From NCBI GenBank assembly GCA_029247315.1, contig JAQWLM010000069.1, forward strand, positions 1-64,000: a stretch of 64,000 nt of DNA, in the 5' to 3' direction. Both the position numbers and the translations under genes were made by a program. Source of the stretch: AAA164-E04 sp014239995 (GTDB lineage Bacteria > Verrucomicrobiota > Verrucomicrobiia > Limisphaerales > AAA164-E04). Below are positions 17,612 through 26,821 of the stretch, in pieces (position 1 is the first letter of the stretch; each line of letters begins with the position of its first letter). The notes beneath the pieces are model-generated. The model was not told where the DNA came from and made no database searches. It saw only the letters and a list, made by a program, of their open reading frames with translations.

Positions 17612-18757
17612 TCATGGCCGCCGAACCACCAGTCTTACCGTATCCCTTGGCTGCGTTTCACTCACAATAACCAAGTATCCTCCTCCACCGGCCCCACTCA
17701 ATTTCCAGCCCAGGGCTTCCTCTCGATATGGGTGAATGACCGACTCGATCTGGGAATTACACATGCTGGGAAAAAGAGATATCTGCGCCTCAAAAGAACG
17801 CCGAACCGCATCTCCCAACTGACGCGGATCCTTCTCCTGAAGTGATCGCCACACTTCACTGGAAGCATCCGAAAGCTTTTTGACGGCCTCGGTGGTAAAA
17901 TGAGTATGCTGCATGATATCGAACGACTCGGCCCGAGGACCCATGGGTTTGAGAAAAATATGATTCTCAACAAACTGGATCACCGTTTCATCATGCAGGG
18001 ATTCGATGCGGCATGGCCAATACTCACCCGAGTAATCCGATTTCGCCAACCCTGCATGGGTAAGCCCGATCGCATCCTGCGAACCAGATATGTATTTGCT
18101 GCCGGGTGGATTCTCACAACAAAAAAGAATGCGGGCTAATTTCTGGGGATCATCGACGGGAAGAACGGGGCCCCAAAGGTCCATAGCGGTACGCCGTGTG
18201 CTCGAAGCCATCCCACTGCGCTCATTGAATTCGATGAACGGCTCAAGTGAGATGGTAATCACAGGGCCAGCATGCATTTTGCTGATGAACGGCTGATCAA
18301 GCCATCCACCTGCAAGGTCCAGTCGATAGGGCATCTCGACTCGATTTCTCAATGCGGTGGTGGATCTAGGCTTAAAATGCCGGTGAGGTTCGCGAGCAAG
18401 CACGCGATAGGAAACGTCAAGTGACGCACACAAGGCTCTTTTTTCCGGTATGTCCCCATCCGCGTTGACGATAAACACGTCCGGATGGATGCGCGCCAGG
18501 TCCTTTTCAAAATCCAGCATACCTCTTCCCTCGGAAATGAAAGCCTCATGAACAGACTCGACCGAGCGTATCATGTAGAGACGTTCCTCCTCACTGGTCA
18601 AGGGCGGTCTTCCTTTCAACTCAAAGATGGTGCGGTCCGATCCCACGGCAACCATCAGGTGACCGTGCTTGGCGGCTGCCTGAAAGAAGGCGATGTGGCC
18701 GCTGTGCAGCAAATCAAAACAACCACTGACAAATACGGTTTTTTGGCGGGTGCTCAT
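17612..18757 (-). CDS. Fusion of a cytidylyltransferase-like domain and a GHMP kinase
   Basis: 381 residues. Residues 1-125 form a nucleotidyltransferase of the HldE-C/TagD type: VFVSGCFDLLHSGHIAFF with H18-x-G-H21, then AVGSD at 37-41 and NADGDIPEKR. Residues about 138-381 form a compact GHMP kinase with RLDLAGGWLDQP (motif 1), SGMASSTRRTAMDLWG (motif 2, 181-196), GSQDAIGL and KLSGAGGGGYLVIV (motif 3). DLAGGWxD is typical of sugar kinases such as heptose-7-phosphate kinase HddA and fucokinase. The enzyme may phosphorylate a sugar and activate it to a nucleotide sugar (inference). HldE links the same two activities in opposite order with an unrelated kinase fold. The sugar could feed the glycosyltransferases at 56-64 kb. 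Confidence 0.8.
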   Translation of the reverse strand: MSTRQKTVFVSGCFDLLHSGHIAFFQAAAKHGHLMVAVGSDRTIFELKGRPPLTSEEERLYMIRSVESVHEAFISEGRGMLDFEKDLARIHPDVFIVNADGDIPEKRALCASLDVSYRVLAREPHRHFKPRSTTALRNRVEMPYRLDLAGGWLDQPFISKMHAGPVITISLEPFIEFNERSGMASSTRRTAMDLWGPVLPVDDPQKLARILFCCENPPGSKYISGSQDAIGLTHAGLAKSDYSGEYWPCRIESLHDETVIQFVENHIFLKPMGPRAESFDIMQHTHFTTEAVKKLSDASSEVWRSLQEKDPRQLGDAVRRSFEAQISLFPSMCNSQIESVIHPYREEALGWKLSGAGGGGYLVIVSETQPRDTVRLVVRRP

Positions 18758-18952
18758 GAATAATCCTTGATCACATGTTCGCTATGGAGGGAATAACACA
18801 GTGCTTTCAGTTCAATCCTATCATGAGCGCAAGACACAACGACCACATAATTTCAGCCAAGGAAAAAAGGAATCCACCTTGATCCAGGTATGATTGCCAA
18901 CGTGGCATCCTTCAAATCGCAGGTCTTTGGCGTTCTGTGCAGAAGACATCAT

Positions 18953-20020
18953 TCAATGATCGACAGACGCCAATGGCAAGCCCAGCAACCACGTAGCGGT
19001 TGATTGGGATTGGCTCAGGCATGACTGCGTTTGGGAGATCAGATCAGGCAGAACGAACTCAAGAAAAGCAGAACCTTCAAGACCTCTCATTCTCTCCAGC
19101 AGTTCCTCTCCAAAGGTAAACTCGACGCAGATATGAGAATGACACATGGGATTTCCAAAACTTTTTCCCGATGGAATAAGTTCGGAGGAAACAGTCGTTG
19201 CCTTGAGACACATGCTCGTTGCAGTTCCTGGGTAGCGCCTTGGAAACCACGTTGAGACCAAGCCCAGAACCAATTGAAAAAAAATAAACGGATCGAGGTA
19301 GACTGGAAGGGCTTTATCACCTGTTTCGAGCCGGACATTCACGGAAATTGGCAGCGCCGTGTCAATGAGTCTTGCAGCTTCTCCCAGCAAATCACGCAGA
19401 TCTGCATACTGCTTACGCTTGGGCTCAAGATTGTAGACCCTGGTCATTAATTGAAGAATAAGCAGTGCATCACTCCCAGATTGTAAAACCAGTTTCAGGT
19501 TGGTCTGATCTCTTTCAGACCATTCCCTGTTGTCGCGGTGCATTTCGACTAGACATTCCGACAACCCAACCAATCCCGAAAGCTGGTTGTTTGTATCATG
19601 CAGGAACCCTGGTCCGAGCCAGGATAGGATGGAATGCCAATGTGCAATCAAGCGCATCTTACCCTTGACCCTCTCCTCATCGGGGGCAGGTTCGGCATCC
19701 CCAGGAACAGGATCGAGCAAGCGACTGGACTGGATCGTAGAACCGTCATGAGCCCCAAGAACCCTGAAGAGATACTCAGGTTTCTCCGCCGTTTTACCTG
19801 CCTCAAACACCTCCATGCTTGTTTCCTCATCATCCCTTGCATCGCACCGGGCAACATGGGAAAAGGTATGGTGAAGCCACTGCTCAAATGGCAAACCCAC
19901 CCAATCCTTGAGTTCCTCCGAAAGACTTTCGAGGAGGACTGGCTCCAATGAGGTTATTTCACCTGCATCATTTAATTGCAGGAACCCCAGATGTTGATCT
20001 ATGATAAATGAGGAATTCAT
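18953..20020 (-). CDS. Sensor-kinase-like protein with DHp box but no recognisable ATP-binding boxes
   Basis: 355 residues. An N-terminal PAS-like segment (about 5-90) is followed by a helical region with FLHDTNNQLSGLVGLSE, which fits an H-box of the NtrB type (H141, D142, N145). The part that should be the HATPase domain (about 215-345) keeps a weak N-box-like DPFIFFQLVLGLV but shows no DxGxG or GxGxG motifs. It may be an inactive kinase used as scaffold or phosphatase, or a very diverged one. It is divergent from the operon encoding the NtrC-like activator (22936-24408), which suggests it is that regulator's partner, as FlrB is to FlrC (inference). No membrane segment is seen, so it is cytoplasmic. 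Confidence 0.65.
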   Translation of the reverse strand: MNSSFIIDQHLGFLQLNDAGEITSLEPVLLESLSEELKDWVGLPFEQWLHHTFSHVARCDARDDEETSMEVFEAGKTAEKPEYLFRVLGAHDGSTIQSSRLLDPVPGDAEPAPDEERVKGKMRLIAHWHSILSWLGPGFLHDTNNQLSGLVGLSECLVEMHRDNREWSERDQTNLKLVLQSGSDALLILQLMTRVYNLEPKRKQYADLRDLLGEAARLIDTALPISVNVRLETGDKALPVYLDPFIFFQLVLGLVSTWFPRRYPGTATSMCLKATTVSSELIPSGKSFGNPMCHSHICVEFTFGEELLERMRGLEGSAFLEFVLPDLISQTQSCLSQSQSTATWLLGLPLASVDH

Positions 20021-20414
20021 CAGTCACCACGATTCAGCGCTTTAAGGGAATTTTTGTCAAACCGGATCATTCATTAATGATGACCTTACCTGGATCATCA
20101 AAAACACAAAGCGAGGTTGGGCTCGACATGTATAAGGATCCTTGGACATTGGCTGTAAGTATCCCTATGGGCCCCGCAGAGCTCATCCAGGACCATTTGG
20201 ATCGGAGAAAATGGTCTTGATCCGAAAAAAGACGCACCTAAGACGATTTGATATGAAATGATTTTAAGCATATTGAAAGCTCAAGTTGTTCCATGAAGTA
20301 TCCGATTTAACAGAAGGTCCGTTTGCATGTGCATGGGGATACTGCGGTGGACAGGTTGATCAGGCAGGTCGCTTATTTGGCCGAAAAAGAGCATGATTCA
20401 CCCTCGCAGAAACA

Positions 20415-20437
20415 CGATCGCCAAGGACTGGCGATCG
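20415..20437. promoter_or_regulatory. Perfect inverted repeat ahead of the regulatory operon
   Basis: CGATCGCC and GGCGATCG flank a 7-base spacer and end 17 bases before ATG 20455, just upstream of the purine-rich ribosome binding region. It could be an operator or an RNA hairpin controlling translation. The remaining divergent gap (20021-20414) holds no supported gene; a 70-codon plus frame at 20008 has no ribosome binding site. Confidence 0.45.
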
Positions 20438-20454
20438 AGAAAGGCGTCGCGAAT

Positions 20455-21024
20455 ATGGCAAGGAAGCATTGTATCAGAGGTAATTGGAAGCAGATTGGAT
20501 GGTCCATCATGGGTGTGGGTATCCTGAGCTGCGGAGCTGGGCATCGCACCCAACATCCGGGCTATCTGCCATTTACCGGACCTGTCAGGGTACGCATGGA
20601 ATCGCCGAGACAGGCCACCGAGGACTTTAAATACCCTACGTCGCCACCCTCCAAAGAGCAGAGCCACTCCCCCATGTCGAAGACCACCACGACCAATAGC
20701 ATCAAGCAGACAAGCATCTCTGTTTCCAGCGGCCAAGACCAGCCACCGTCTGAGGTGTTATCTCCACAGAGCCTGAATCAAAGGACCTATGAATTCTTCC
20801 AGGAGGACTGGGCGCCGGATATCCTTAACGAAAGTTCGGAGAACGACATCGTCAAGCTCGCGACGTTTCTACGTTTTTTTCAAACCACTCAGCCTCAGAA
20901 TTCCCCTGCAGGAAACACGCCCGCCACCAAGCAAATCCAGAAAACACCTGAATCAACCACGGTCTCAAGGCCGGCATTATCCGATTCAACCGAGGGCACA
21001 CCACCAACTACTCTCAAAGAGTGA
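20455..21024 (+). CDS. Putative lipoprotein, unknown, Ser/Thr/Pro-rich
   Basis: 189 residues from ATG 20455, preceded by an AAAGG. The N-terminal WSIMGVGILSCG is a signal with a plausible lipobox cysteine (ILS-C). Residues about 40-120 and 150-189 are low-complexity Ser/Thr/Pro/Gln, flanking one conserved-looking helical core (TYEFFQEDWAPDIL, DIVKLATFLRFFQ). No domain is recognised. The stop overlaps the GTG start of the next gene (GTGA). It opens the four-gene operon that ends with the NtrC-family regulator, so a role in envelope sensing or flagellar assembly is possible but unproven. Confidence 0.55.
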   Translation: MARKHCIRGNWKQIGWSIMGVGILSCGAGHRTQHPGYLPFTGPVRVRMESPRQATEDFKYPTSPPSKEQSHSPMSKTTTTNSIKQTSISVSSGQDQPPSEVLSPQSLNQRTYEFFQEDWAPDILNESSENDIVKLATFLRFFQTTQPQNSPAGNTPATKQIQKTPESTTVSRPALSDSTEGTPPTTLKE

Positions 21025-22418
21025 GCATGGTAAAGTACGTACATGACTTCACCTTGCACAAGGCCCGTAGAGGGCTGGGATGCCTGACTCTCCTGGCGTT
21101 CTACGCAGTCTCAGCGGGATCACTGGGCCACATCACACAGGCTCTCGGTGCGGGGGCTGAACCCATCACCAACCCAGCTGCTTCAAGCAGCGAATCCAAG
21201 GGGGACAAACCATCTTACGACACCCAGAATCTCCTGCCTCAGCTGCAGAAGCCATATAGTTTATTTGATACAGGCCTGCCCAAGGAATTCCATCTGGACC
21301 CCATGTTCCTGGAATTTCCAGAACTCTTCTCAGCACCTGAAATTGACACTGGCTCGGTGGAGGATTACCGGAACGAAAAACTCGATGAATACCAAAACAT
21401 GTACGAATCAGGCATCCTGATGCGAAAAGCTGAAGAATATGAGGGTGCAAGGGATTATTTCATCAAGCTCATATTGGCAAGCCCACCCACTGAATTTCGT
21501 AAAAAGTCCCTTTTGCAACTTGCCTTGATTGCAGAAAAAAGAAACAACCTTCCAAGGGCGCATACCATATACAACCACTTTGATACCCTTTACCCTGATG
21601 ACAACAATCTGGCACTCATCTACCTTAAGCAGGGCGAGCTGCTAAGCCAGATGGGGGCCGTGGAATCGGCCCTTCAAAAATACCACTTGGTCATCAGCAA
21701 GACCATGAAAATGCAGGAACTGCAAGGCAGGTATCAGCCGGTGATCCAAAGACTGACAGTCAAGGCAAAGGTGGCAATTGCCGACACCCACTTCAAGCGC
21801 GGTGATTACAAACAGGCGGCACGCCTGTATCGACGCCTGCTTGTTCAAAAACATTCCAATAGCAAACTGGTGGGTATCAATCGCCCTGTCGTACATTACA
21901 AGCTTATCCATGCGCATTATTTGGATCAAAACCACCTCATGGTGGAAACGGCAAGTGAGGAGTTTCTCAAGAATCACTCGGACCATCCAATGTCCATTGA
22001 GGTGCGCTACCTTCTTGCCAAAACATTCATTAGCAACCAGCGGAATCCAGACGCACTCAAGCATCTGTACGACATATTGAAAGAGCCCGCGCAAATGGAC
22101 AAGATTTCCCCACAAGATCAGGTGCATGTGAAATTGCGCGTGGGCAAGGAAATTGCCCAGCTCATGGCCAATCAGGGAGACTCATTGAGCGCCATTCAGA
22201 TCCATTTAGGCCTGCTGCAGCTCGATTTGAAAAAAGAAGACCGAATGGAAACCCTTTATCAGTTGGGCAACCTGCATGAAGAGAGAAAGCAACCTGAGAA
22301 AGCACTTGATTTTTATCAACAAATTATTGACGTTGTTTCAGATCCAAAAGATAAAGAAACAATAGATTTGATCATCGAGATGGCGCAGTGGCGAGCTGAT
22401 ACGCTGAAACAGCTGTAG
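21021..22418 (+). CDS. Exported TPR protein
   Basis: 465 residues starting at GTG 21021 (or ATG 21027), overlapping the gene before it by four bases. A hydrophobic stretch at about residues 19-40 serves as signal or anchor. From about residue 120 there are at least six tetratricopeptide repeats (YEGARDYFIKLILASPP, NLPRAHTIYNHFDTLYPDD, GDYKQAARLYRRLL, KQPEKALDFYQQIIDV). TPR arrays are protein-binding scaffolds, and here it is probably periplasmic. It sits in an operon with a putative lipoprotein, a coiled-coil protein and a sigma-54 activator next to the flagellar cluster. No specific partner can be named. Confidence 0.7.
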   Translation: MSMVKYVHDFTLHKARRGLGCLTLLAFYAVSAGSLGHITQALGAGAEPITNPAASSSESKGDKPSYDTQNLLPQLQKPYSLFDTGLPKEFHLDPMFLEFPELFSAPEIDTGSVEDYRNEKLDEYQNMYESGILMRKAEEYEGARDYFIKLILASPPTEFRKKSLLQLALIAEKRNNLPRAHTIYNHFDTLYPDDNNLALIYLKQGELLSQMGAVESALQKYHLVISKTMKMQELQGRYQPVIQRLTVKAKVAIADTHFKRGDYKQAARLYRRLLVQKHSNSKLVGINRPVVHYKLIHAHYLDQNHLMVETASEEFLKNHSDHPMSIEVRYLLAKTFISNQRNPDALKHLYDILKEPAQMDKISPQDQVHVKLRVGKEIAQLMANQGDSLSAIQIHLGLLQLDLKKEDRMETLYQLGNLHEERKQPEKALDFYQQIIDVVSDPKDKETIDLIIEMAQWRADTLKQL

Positions 22419-22492
22419 TAGTTGGGCCACTGACTGACCCGCACTGTTTGCGGCGGTTGTTGTTCAAATCTTGGAACAAAAAACTTGGGCAT

Positions 22493-22921
22493 ATGATTGA
22501 TTTGGGCAATATCTTGAGGGACATTCAAACACATAACGACATTTGTCGACAGCTGCTTGAGATTGTCCAACAGGAAAACAGGTGGCTTTCAGGTGATCCC
22601 GCAGATGAATCACGGGAAGCACCGGATCAAACGCTCAAGGCCTCTCTCTCCAAGTCCCTGACTCAAGTAGTGGAGAAAATTCAAGTACACCGAGCTTCCC
22701 TGCAGGACGCTGCCGAGAAGGATCCCGGAGGAAACAGGCATCCAGACATTCAGTCAGCCATTGAAGGAGCGACGGATATGATCATGAAGATCGTTGTCCT
22801 CGACCGTGAAAATGAGAAACTCCTGATGAAGAAAGGCATGGTCCCCAGGGAGAAGATCCCCTCCTCCTACCAATATCGCCCGAGTGAGGCGCTCAGGGCC
22901 TATGTAAAAAGCCCCTCCTGA
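22493..22921 (+). CDS. Small coiled-coil protein, possibly FlgN-like
   Basis: 142 residues from ATG 22493. It is almost entirely helical and charged (IQTHNDICRQLLEIVQQENRWL, then VVEKIQVHRASLQDAAEK, then DMIMKIVVLDRENEKLL). Length and heptad pattern recall FlgN-type flagellar chaperones, but a separate flgN lies at 26822-27319, so this call is tentative. It ends 14 bases before the NtrC-family regulator and is surely in its operon. It could modulate the activator or serve an export substrate. Confidence 0.5.
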   Translation: MIDLGNILRDIQTHNDICRQLLEIVQQENRWLSGDPADESREAPDQTLKASLSKSLTQVVEKIQVHRASLQDAAEKDPGGNRHPDIQSAIEGATDMIMKIVVLDRENEKLLMKKGMVPREKIPSSYQYRPSEALRAYVKSPS

Positions 22922-22935
22922 GGCATCCCCCCATC

Positions 22936-24408
22936 ATGGCTATCGAAAAGATCATCGTCCTGGACGATCAACCCGTGATCAGGAAACATCTGACCGAAAT
23001 TTTTCAGAGAAAAAATTTACTGGTAGCACAGGCCGACGGTCTGGCCAAAGCCAAGGAGCTTGTGGACAAGGATGATTTCGACCTGATCTGTGCGGATGTT
23101 CGACTGCCGGATGGTGATGGAAGTGACATGCTGGAATATTGCCAACTGAAATCCACTCCCCCACTGGTCGCCATCATGACGGCCTATGCAAGTGTGGAAT
23201 CCGCAGTGGAATGCATGAAAAAAGGTGCCTTCGATTATATCATCAAGCCCTTTTCCGATGACCAGGTTGATGTGCTCCTGAAAAAAGCGGCTGACTTCCA
23301 TCAACTCGTCAAGGTCAACCAACACCTCAACCAAGGCAGCCACAGCGACACAGACCAGGAAATCCTTGGTAATTCGCCGCCCATCCAAAAACTGAACGAT
23401 CTCATCCGCAAGGTCGCACGCACACAGGCGACGGTACTCATCCAGGGCGAAAGTGGAACAGGTAAGGAACTGGTCGCCCGATCCATCTTCAGGAACAGCA
23501 CACGCTCACGCCAACCCTTTATCACCGTAAACTGCGCAGCCATTCCTGAAAACCTTGTCGAGAGTGAATTCTTCGGACACGAGAAGGGTTCCTTTACGGG
23601 AGCCGTTTCTCGACGTGAAGGACGCTTCGAGCTGGCACACAACGGAACTATCCTGCTGGATGAAATCAGTGAAATCTCCCCCGTGGTTCAATCCAAGCTT
23701 CTGCGCGTCCTCCAGGAACGGGAACTTGAACGGGTGGGCGGCAGCCGAACCATCAAGGTAGATACAAGGGTGATCGCCACGACCAACCGTGATCTCGAAC
23801 AGAGCGTTGAAAAGAAAGAGTTCCGCCAGGACTTGTTCTTCCGGCTGAATGTGGTCCCCATTTATGTCCCGACCCTGCGCGAACGTAAGAGTGACATTGC
23901 CCTGCTTGCGGAAACATTCATGCAACGTTACGCCAAGAAGCATGGCTGCCCCGTCTGCGGGTTTGCAAAGTCCAGCCTGGAAACCTTGGGAAAACACAGC
24001 TGGCCTGGAAATATTCGCGAATTGCAGAACGTTGTTGAACGTGCCGTTATCCTGACGCCAGAGGGAGGATACATCGAGCCCGAGCTGCTCGGGCTGCCGC
24101 ACAGCCAAGTGCCTTTGGGTCAGATCCACATTCCATTAACCCGGAAAAGTCAAGCCTCTGAAGTAAGCCCATCGGCAGTGGTGGAAATGCCGATCCGAGG
24201 GGATTCCCCCATGGTAAGTTCGCCCACCGCCTCCACCTTGGACAAAAACGATCAGATCCTCCCTCTGGACGAATTAGAGAAGCAGCACATCCTTTCAACC
24301 CTGCAGGCATTTGAGCAGAATCGAACTCGAACGGCCAAGCATCTGGGGATCAGTATCCGCACCCTTCGCAACAAACTGAACGAATACCAGAAATCAGCGG
24401 AGGGCTAG
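22936..24408 (+). CDS. NtrC-family sigma-54 response regulator (FlrC/FleR-like)
   Basis: 490 residues. The receiver domain (1-120) has acidic pair D10/D11, phospho-acceptor D54, T82 and K104. The AAA+ domain has Walker A GESGTGKE (171-178), the sigma-54 contact loop GSFTGA (218-223, Ser in place of the usual Ala) and Walker B ILLDE (239-243). It also has the R-finger region and HSWPGNIRELQNVVERA. The C-terminal Fis-type helix-turn-helix is TAKHLGISIRTLRNKLNEY. It binds upstream DNA and drives open-complex formation by RpoN. Two -24/-12 promoters in this window, ahead of flgB and flgF, are the obvious targets (inference). The gene ends 4 bases from the convergent flgL. Confidence 0.93.
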   Translation: MAIEKIIVLDDQPVIRKHLTEIFQRKNLLVAQADGLAKAKELVDKDDFDLICADVRLPDGDGSDMLEYCQLKSTPPLVAIMTAYASVESAVECMKKGAFDYIIKPFSDDQVDVLLKKAADFHQLVKVNQHLNQGSHSDTDQEILGNSPPIQKLNDLIRKVARTQATVLIQGESGTGKELVARSIFRNSTRSRQPFITVNCAAIPENLVESEFFGHEKGSFTGAVSRREGRFELAHNGTILLDEISEISPVVQSKLLRVLQERELERVGGSRTIKVDTRVIATTNRDLEQSVEKKEFRQDLFFRLNVVPIYVPTLRERKSDIALLAETFMQRYAKKHGCPVCGFAKSSLETLGKHSWPGNIRELQNVVERAVILTPEGGYIEPELLGLPHSQVPLGQIHIPLTRKSQASEVSPSAVVEMPIRGDSPMVSSPTASTLDKNDQILPLDELEKQHILSTLQAFEQNRTRTAKHLGISIRTLRNKLNEYQKSAEG

Positions 24409-24412
24409 TCAC

Positions 24413-25348
24413 CTATCGAAGAAAGTCCATGAGGGAACGATTCATGATCTTCGCACCACTCTGCAGAGCTGCCTGATAGGCATACTGCACTTCATTGAGA
24501 CGCACGATGGTCGCTGCAATGTCGGCGTCACCTTCCTTGGATATCATGCCCGAGATCGCGAATTCCTGGTCGTTGAGAGTGGCAAGATACGTCTCCATGC
24601 GGGCCTGCATGGTACCTGATATCCCCATGAAATGGATCAAGTGATCCTCATCGGCCTGAAGCCGTTGGATATCGGTTTCCTGAATGGCCTGGACATCCGC
24701 TGTCAGGAGATGATCGCGCAGGCTGATCAGGTCACGAAAAAGATCCACGTCCTGGCCAGCATCCTGCAGAAGCCCCGTCTCACTGCCGGTACCATCATTG
24801 CCACCGACCCATTGAGCCGAGAGAGTGGTCCCGGGAGCCACCTCGATGGAGGAAGTGCTGGCATTGCCATTGAAGGAAACGCCCGTGATACGGTCAGAGG
24901 CATCCCGAGTCACTTCAAAAGGCAGGGTGTCTGATGCCGTCCCTGAAAGAAGGTACTTGCCGCTGAATCGCGTGTTTCCAAGGGATACGGCCTGCTCGAT
25001 GAGACCATCAAGCTCGGTAGCATAAACATTGAGCGATTCCTCGGACCACGTGCCATCCGCCTGAACGGCAATCTCATTGGCGCGATTGGAAAGTGTCTTG
25101 AGCGATTGCAGCAGGCCCGTGTTGCTTGTGGCGATATCCTGTTGTGTCTCGATATTATTCCTGTACTGGTTGAGAGCCGATTTCTCCGCTTGCCACAGCA
25201 TGACCTTGCGCGCGGCACCAGGATCATCCGAAGCCTCGTTCAACCGCAGTCCGGTGGAAACCTGGTTCTGAAGCTTCTGCTGCTGTTCCGTCAATTTCCC
25301 AAGTTGGCCCAACAAGGCCTGGGGATACATCTGTGTGCTTACTCTCAT
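24413..25348 (-). CDS. flgL: Flagellar hook-filament junction protein FlgL (HAP3)
   Basis: 311 residues. The flagellin-like N-terminus (LGQLGKLTEQQQKLQNQVSTGLRLNEASDDP) and the C-terminal helix (IVRLNEVQYAYQAALQSGAKIMNRSLMDFL) form the D0/D1 coiled coil. The middle (about 140-200) is the exposed variable domain. It joins the hook-associated FlgK to the filament after export by the flagellar type III apparatus. It is the last gene of the flgF-flgL unit, 12 bases behind flgK, and convergent with the regulator gene. Confidence 0.93.
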   Translation of the reverse strand: MRVSTQMYPQALLGQLGKLTEQQQKLQNQVSTGLRLNEASDDPGAARKVMLWQAEKSALNQYRNNIETQQDIATSNTGLLQSLKTLSNRANEIAVQADGTWSEESLNVYATELDGLIEQAVSLGNTRFSGKYLLSGTASDTLPFEVTRDASDRITGVSFNGNASTSSIEVAPGTTLSAQWVGGNDGTGSETGLLQDAGQDVDLFRDLISLRDHLLTADVQAIQETDIQRLQADEDHLIHFMGISGTMQARMETYLATLNDQEFAISGMISKEGDADIAATIVRLNEVQYAYQAALQSGAKIMNRSLMDFLR

Positions 25349-25360
25349 AATGAATTTACG

Positions 25361-26773
25361 TCATCGACCCATGGTCAGGACCGTGGAAAGCATGTCATCC
25401 ACGATGGTCACCAGGCGAGCAGAGGCCTCGAAAGCCCGCTGATACTTGACAAGTTGAGTCATTTCTTCATCCAGTGAAACGCCACTGATCGAATCGCGTT
25501 GTCGTTCCATCAACGATTCCATGGCCTGTTGATCCTCCAAAGCATTACGTGTGCTTTGCAGGGTTCTTCCAACGCGCGCTACCATATCGGCATGAGCCTC
25601 AATGTAGGTGCGTTCACCAAGAGCCTCCCTGGGGGACTCAATGGCTGAAATCATCGCAGCAATCGTCTCGTTATTGCCAGGTTCACCCACGCTGTTGGAG
25701 GCTTGAAGCCACTCTGGATGATCCAAAAGTTCCTTATTCACACGAATATCCGAGGCGTTGTTTCCCTGAAAAAGGGAGCGCCCGTTGGAGTCATCAAGGG
25801 CAAAACCCTGGTCATGTATCTGGTTCAGCGTCTGCATGAGATCCTCTGCCAGGGCATTGATGTCAGAGCGCATCTCACTGAGCACGCTGCCCCTGACTTC
25901 AAGAATACCTCCCAGACGCCCCTCGGCAGGGACGAATGCATCGCCACCGGGTTGCCAGTTCAGGGAAGGAGCACCCTGTGCGCCGGATTGAACCGTCAGA
26001 TTCGAAATGAGCGTCTCTCCTTCAACAACGGAAATGCCATTGACCTGGAGCAATAATCGACCATTGGCATCGGTGCTCACGTTGGTCGGCAGCATGGTAC
26101 TCAGGGTCTCCAGGGCTTTGACGCGCTGATCCCTCAAGTCGTTGGCGGAATGTGAACCCCCGCGCTCCGCCTTTTGGATCGACTGATTGAGCGCTGCAAT
26201 CTGACTTATCACCTGATTGGTCTCGTCAACACGTGAAGACAACTCCTCGTCCCACCGCACTTCAAGGTCCGAGATCTGACCATCCATGTTCCTTAATTGA
26301 GAAGTAAGTGCGTCAGCGGCGTCCAGGAACATATGGCGTGAAGTCCTTGAAGTCGGGTCTCCTGATACGTCATGCATGGTTCCAATAAGATCTGAGAAGA
26401 GGGCATTTAATCCCGATGCCCCACCATTTTCTGCACCTCCCTGACCAAAGGGATTCAAAACGGAGCCCATGCCAGCCTGGATGTACTCGAGACCGGTCAG
26501 GCGTGATTCAAGAAAACCCGTCACTGATTTTTCAGATCGAATCTGTGCATCCAGAATCTGATCACGAACCTGTTGCACCGAAACCATTCCCACACCGGTG
26601 CCCTGAGAATCCTGGCCGGCCTCGACCTGGTAGGTGGAAGCCACCTCGATCCTCTGGCGGGAGAAGTTTGGGTTGTTGACGTTGGCCAGATTATGGCCCG
26701 TCAACTCCAAACCTTTCATTTGGGTCTGCAGGGCCCGTTGTCCCATCCCTAATGTTCCCATCAATCCTGACAT
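25361..26773 (-). CDS. flgK: Flagellar hook-associated protein FlgK (HAP1)
   Basis: 470 residues. The N-terminus (GTLGMGQRALQTQMKGLELTGHNLANVNNPNFSRQRI) carries the rod/hook-family ANVNNPxFSRQ motif. The C-terminus (VSLDEEMTQLVKYQRAFEASARLVTIVDDMLSTVL) is the matching D0 helix. The middle includes helical D1 (ALFSDLIGTMHDVSGDP, VNETNQVISQIAALNQSI-like). It is somewhat shorter than the E. coli protein (547), so the outer domains are reduced. It forms the first junction layer between hook and filament. flgN, its likely chaperone gene, is directly upstream. Confidence 0.95.
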   Translation of the reverse strand: MSGLMGTLGMGQRALQTQMKGLELTGHNLANVNNPNFSRQRIEVASTYQVEAGQDSQGTGVGMVSVQQVRDQILDAQIRSEKSVTGFLESRLTGLEYIQAGMGSVLNPFGQGGAENGGASGLNALFSDLIGTMHDVSGDPTSRTSRHMFLDAADALTSQLRNMDGQISDLEVRWDEELSSRVDETNQVISQIAALNQSIQKAERGGSHSANDLRDQRVKALETLSTMLPTNVSTDANGRLLLQVNGISVVEGETLISNLTVQSGAQGAPSLNWQPGGDAFVPAEGRLGGILEVRGSVLSEMRSDINALAEDLMQTLNQIHDQGFALDDSNGRSLFQGNNASDIRVNKELLDHPEWLQASNSVGEPGNNETIAAMISAIESPREALGERTYIEAHADMVARVGRTLQSTRNALEDQQAMESLMERQRDSISGVSLDEEMTQLVKYQRAFEASARLVTIVDDMLSTVLTMGR

Positions 26774-26821
26774 ACTATCCTTTCTTTCGGTTTCCCGATC
26801 CTTCGTTCCGGGTATCCAAGT

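Noticed and set aside
20008..20220. 70-codon plus-strand frame overlapping the start of the sensor gene
   Set aside because: No ribosome binding site, no recognisable domain, and it covers the divergent promoter region.
20415..20437. Possible recombination (attachment) site at the perfect inverted repeat
   Set aside because: No integrase, tRNA or second copy is present; an operator or RNA hairpin is simpler.
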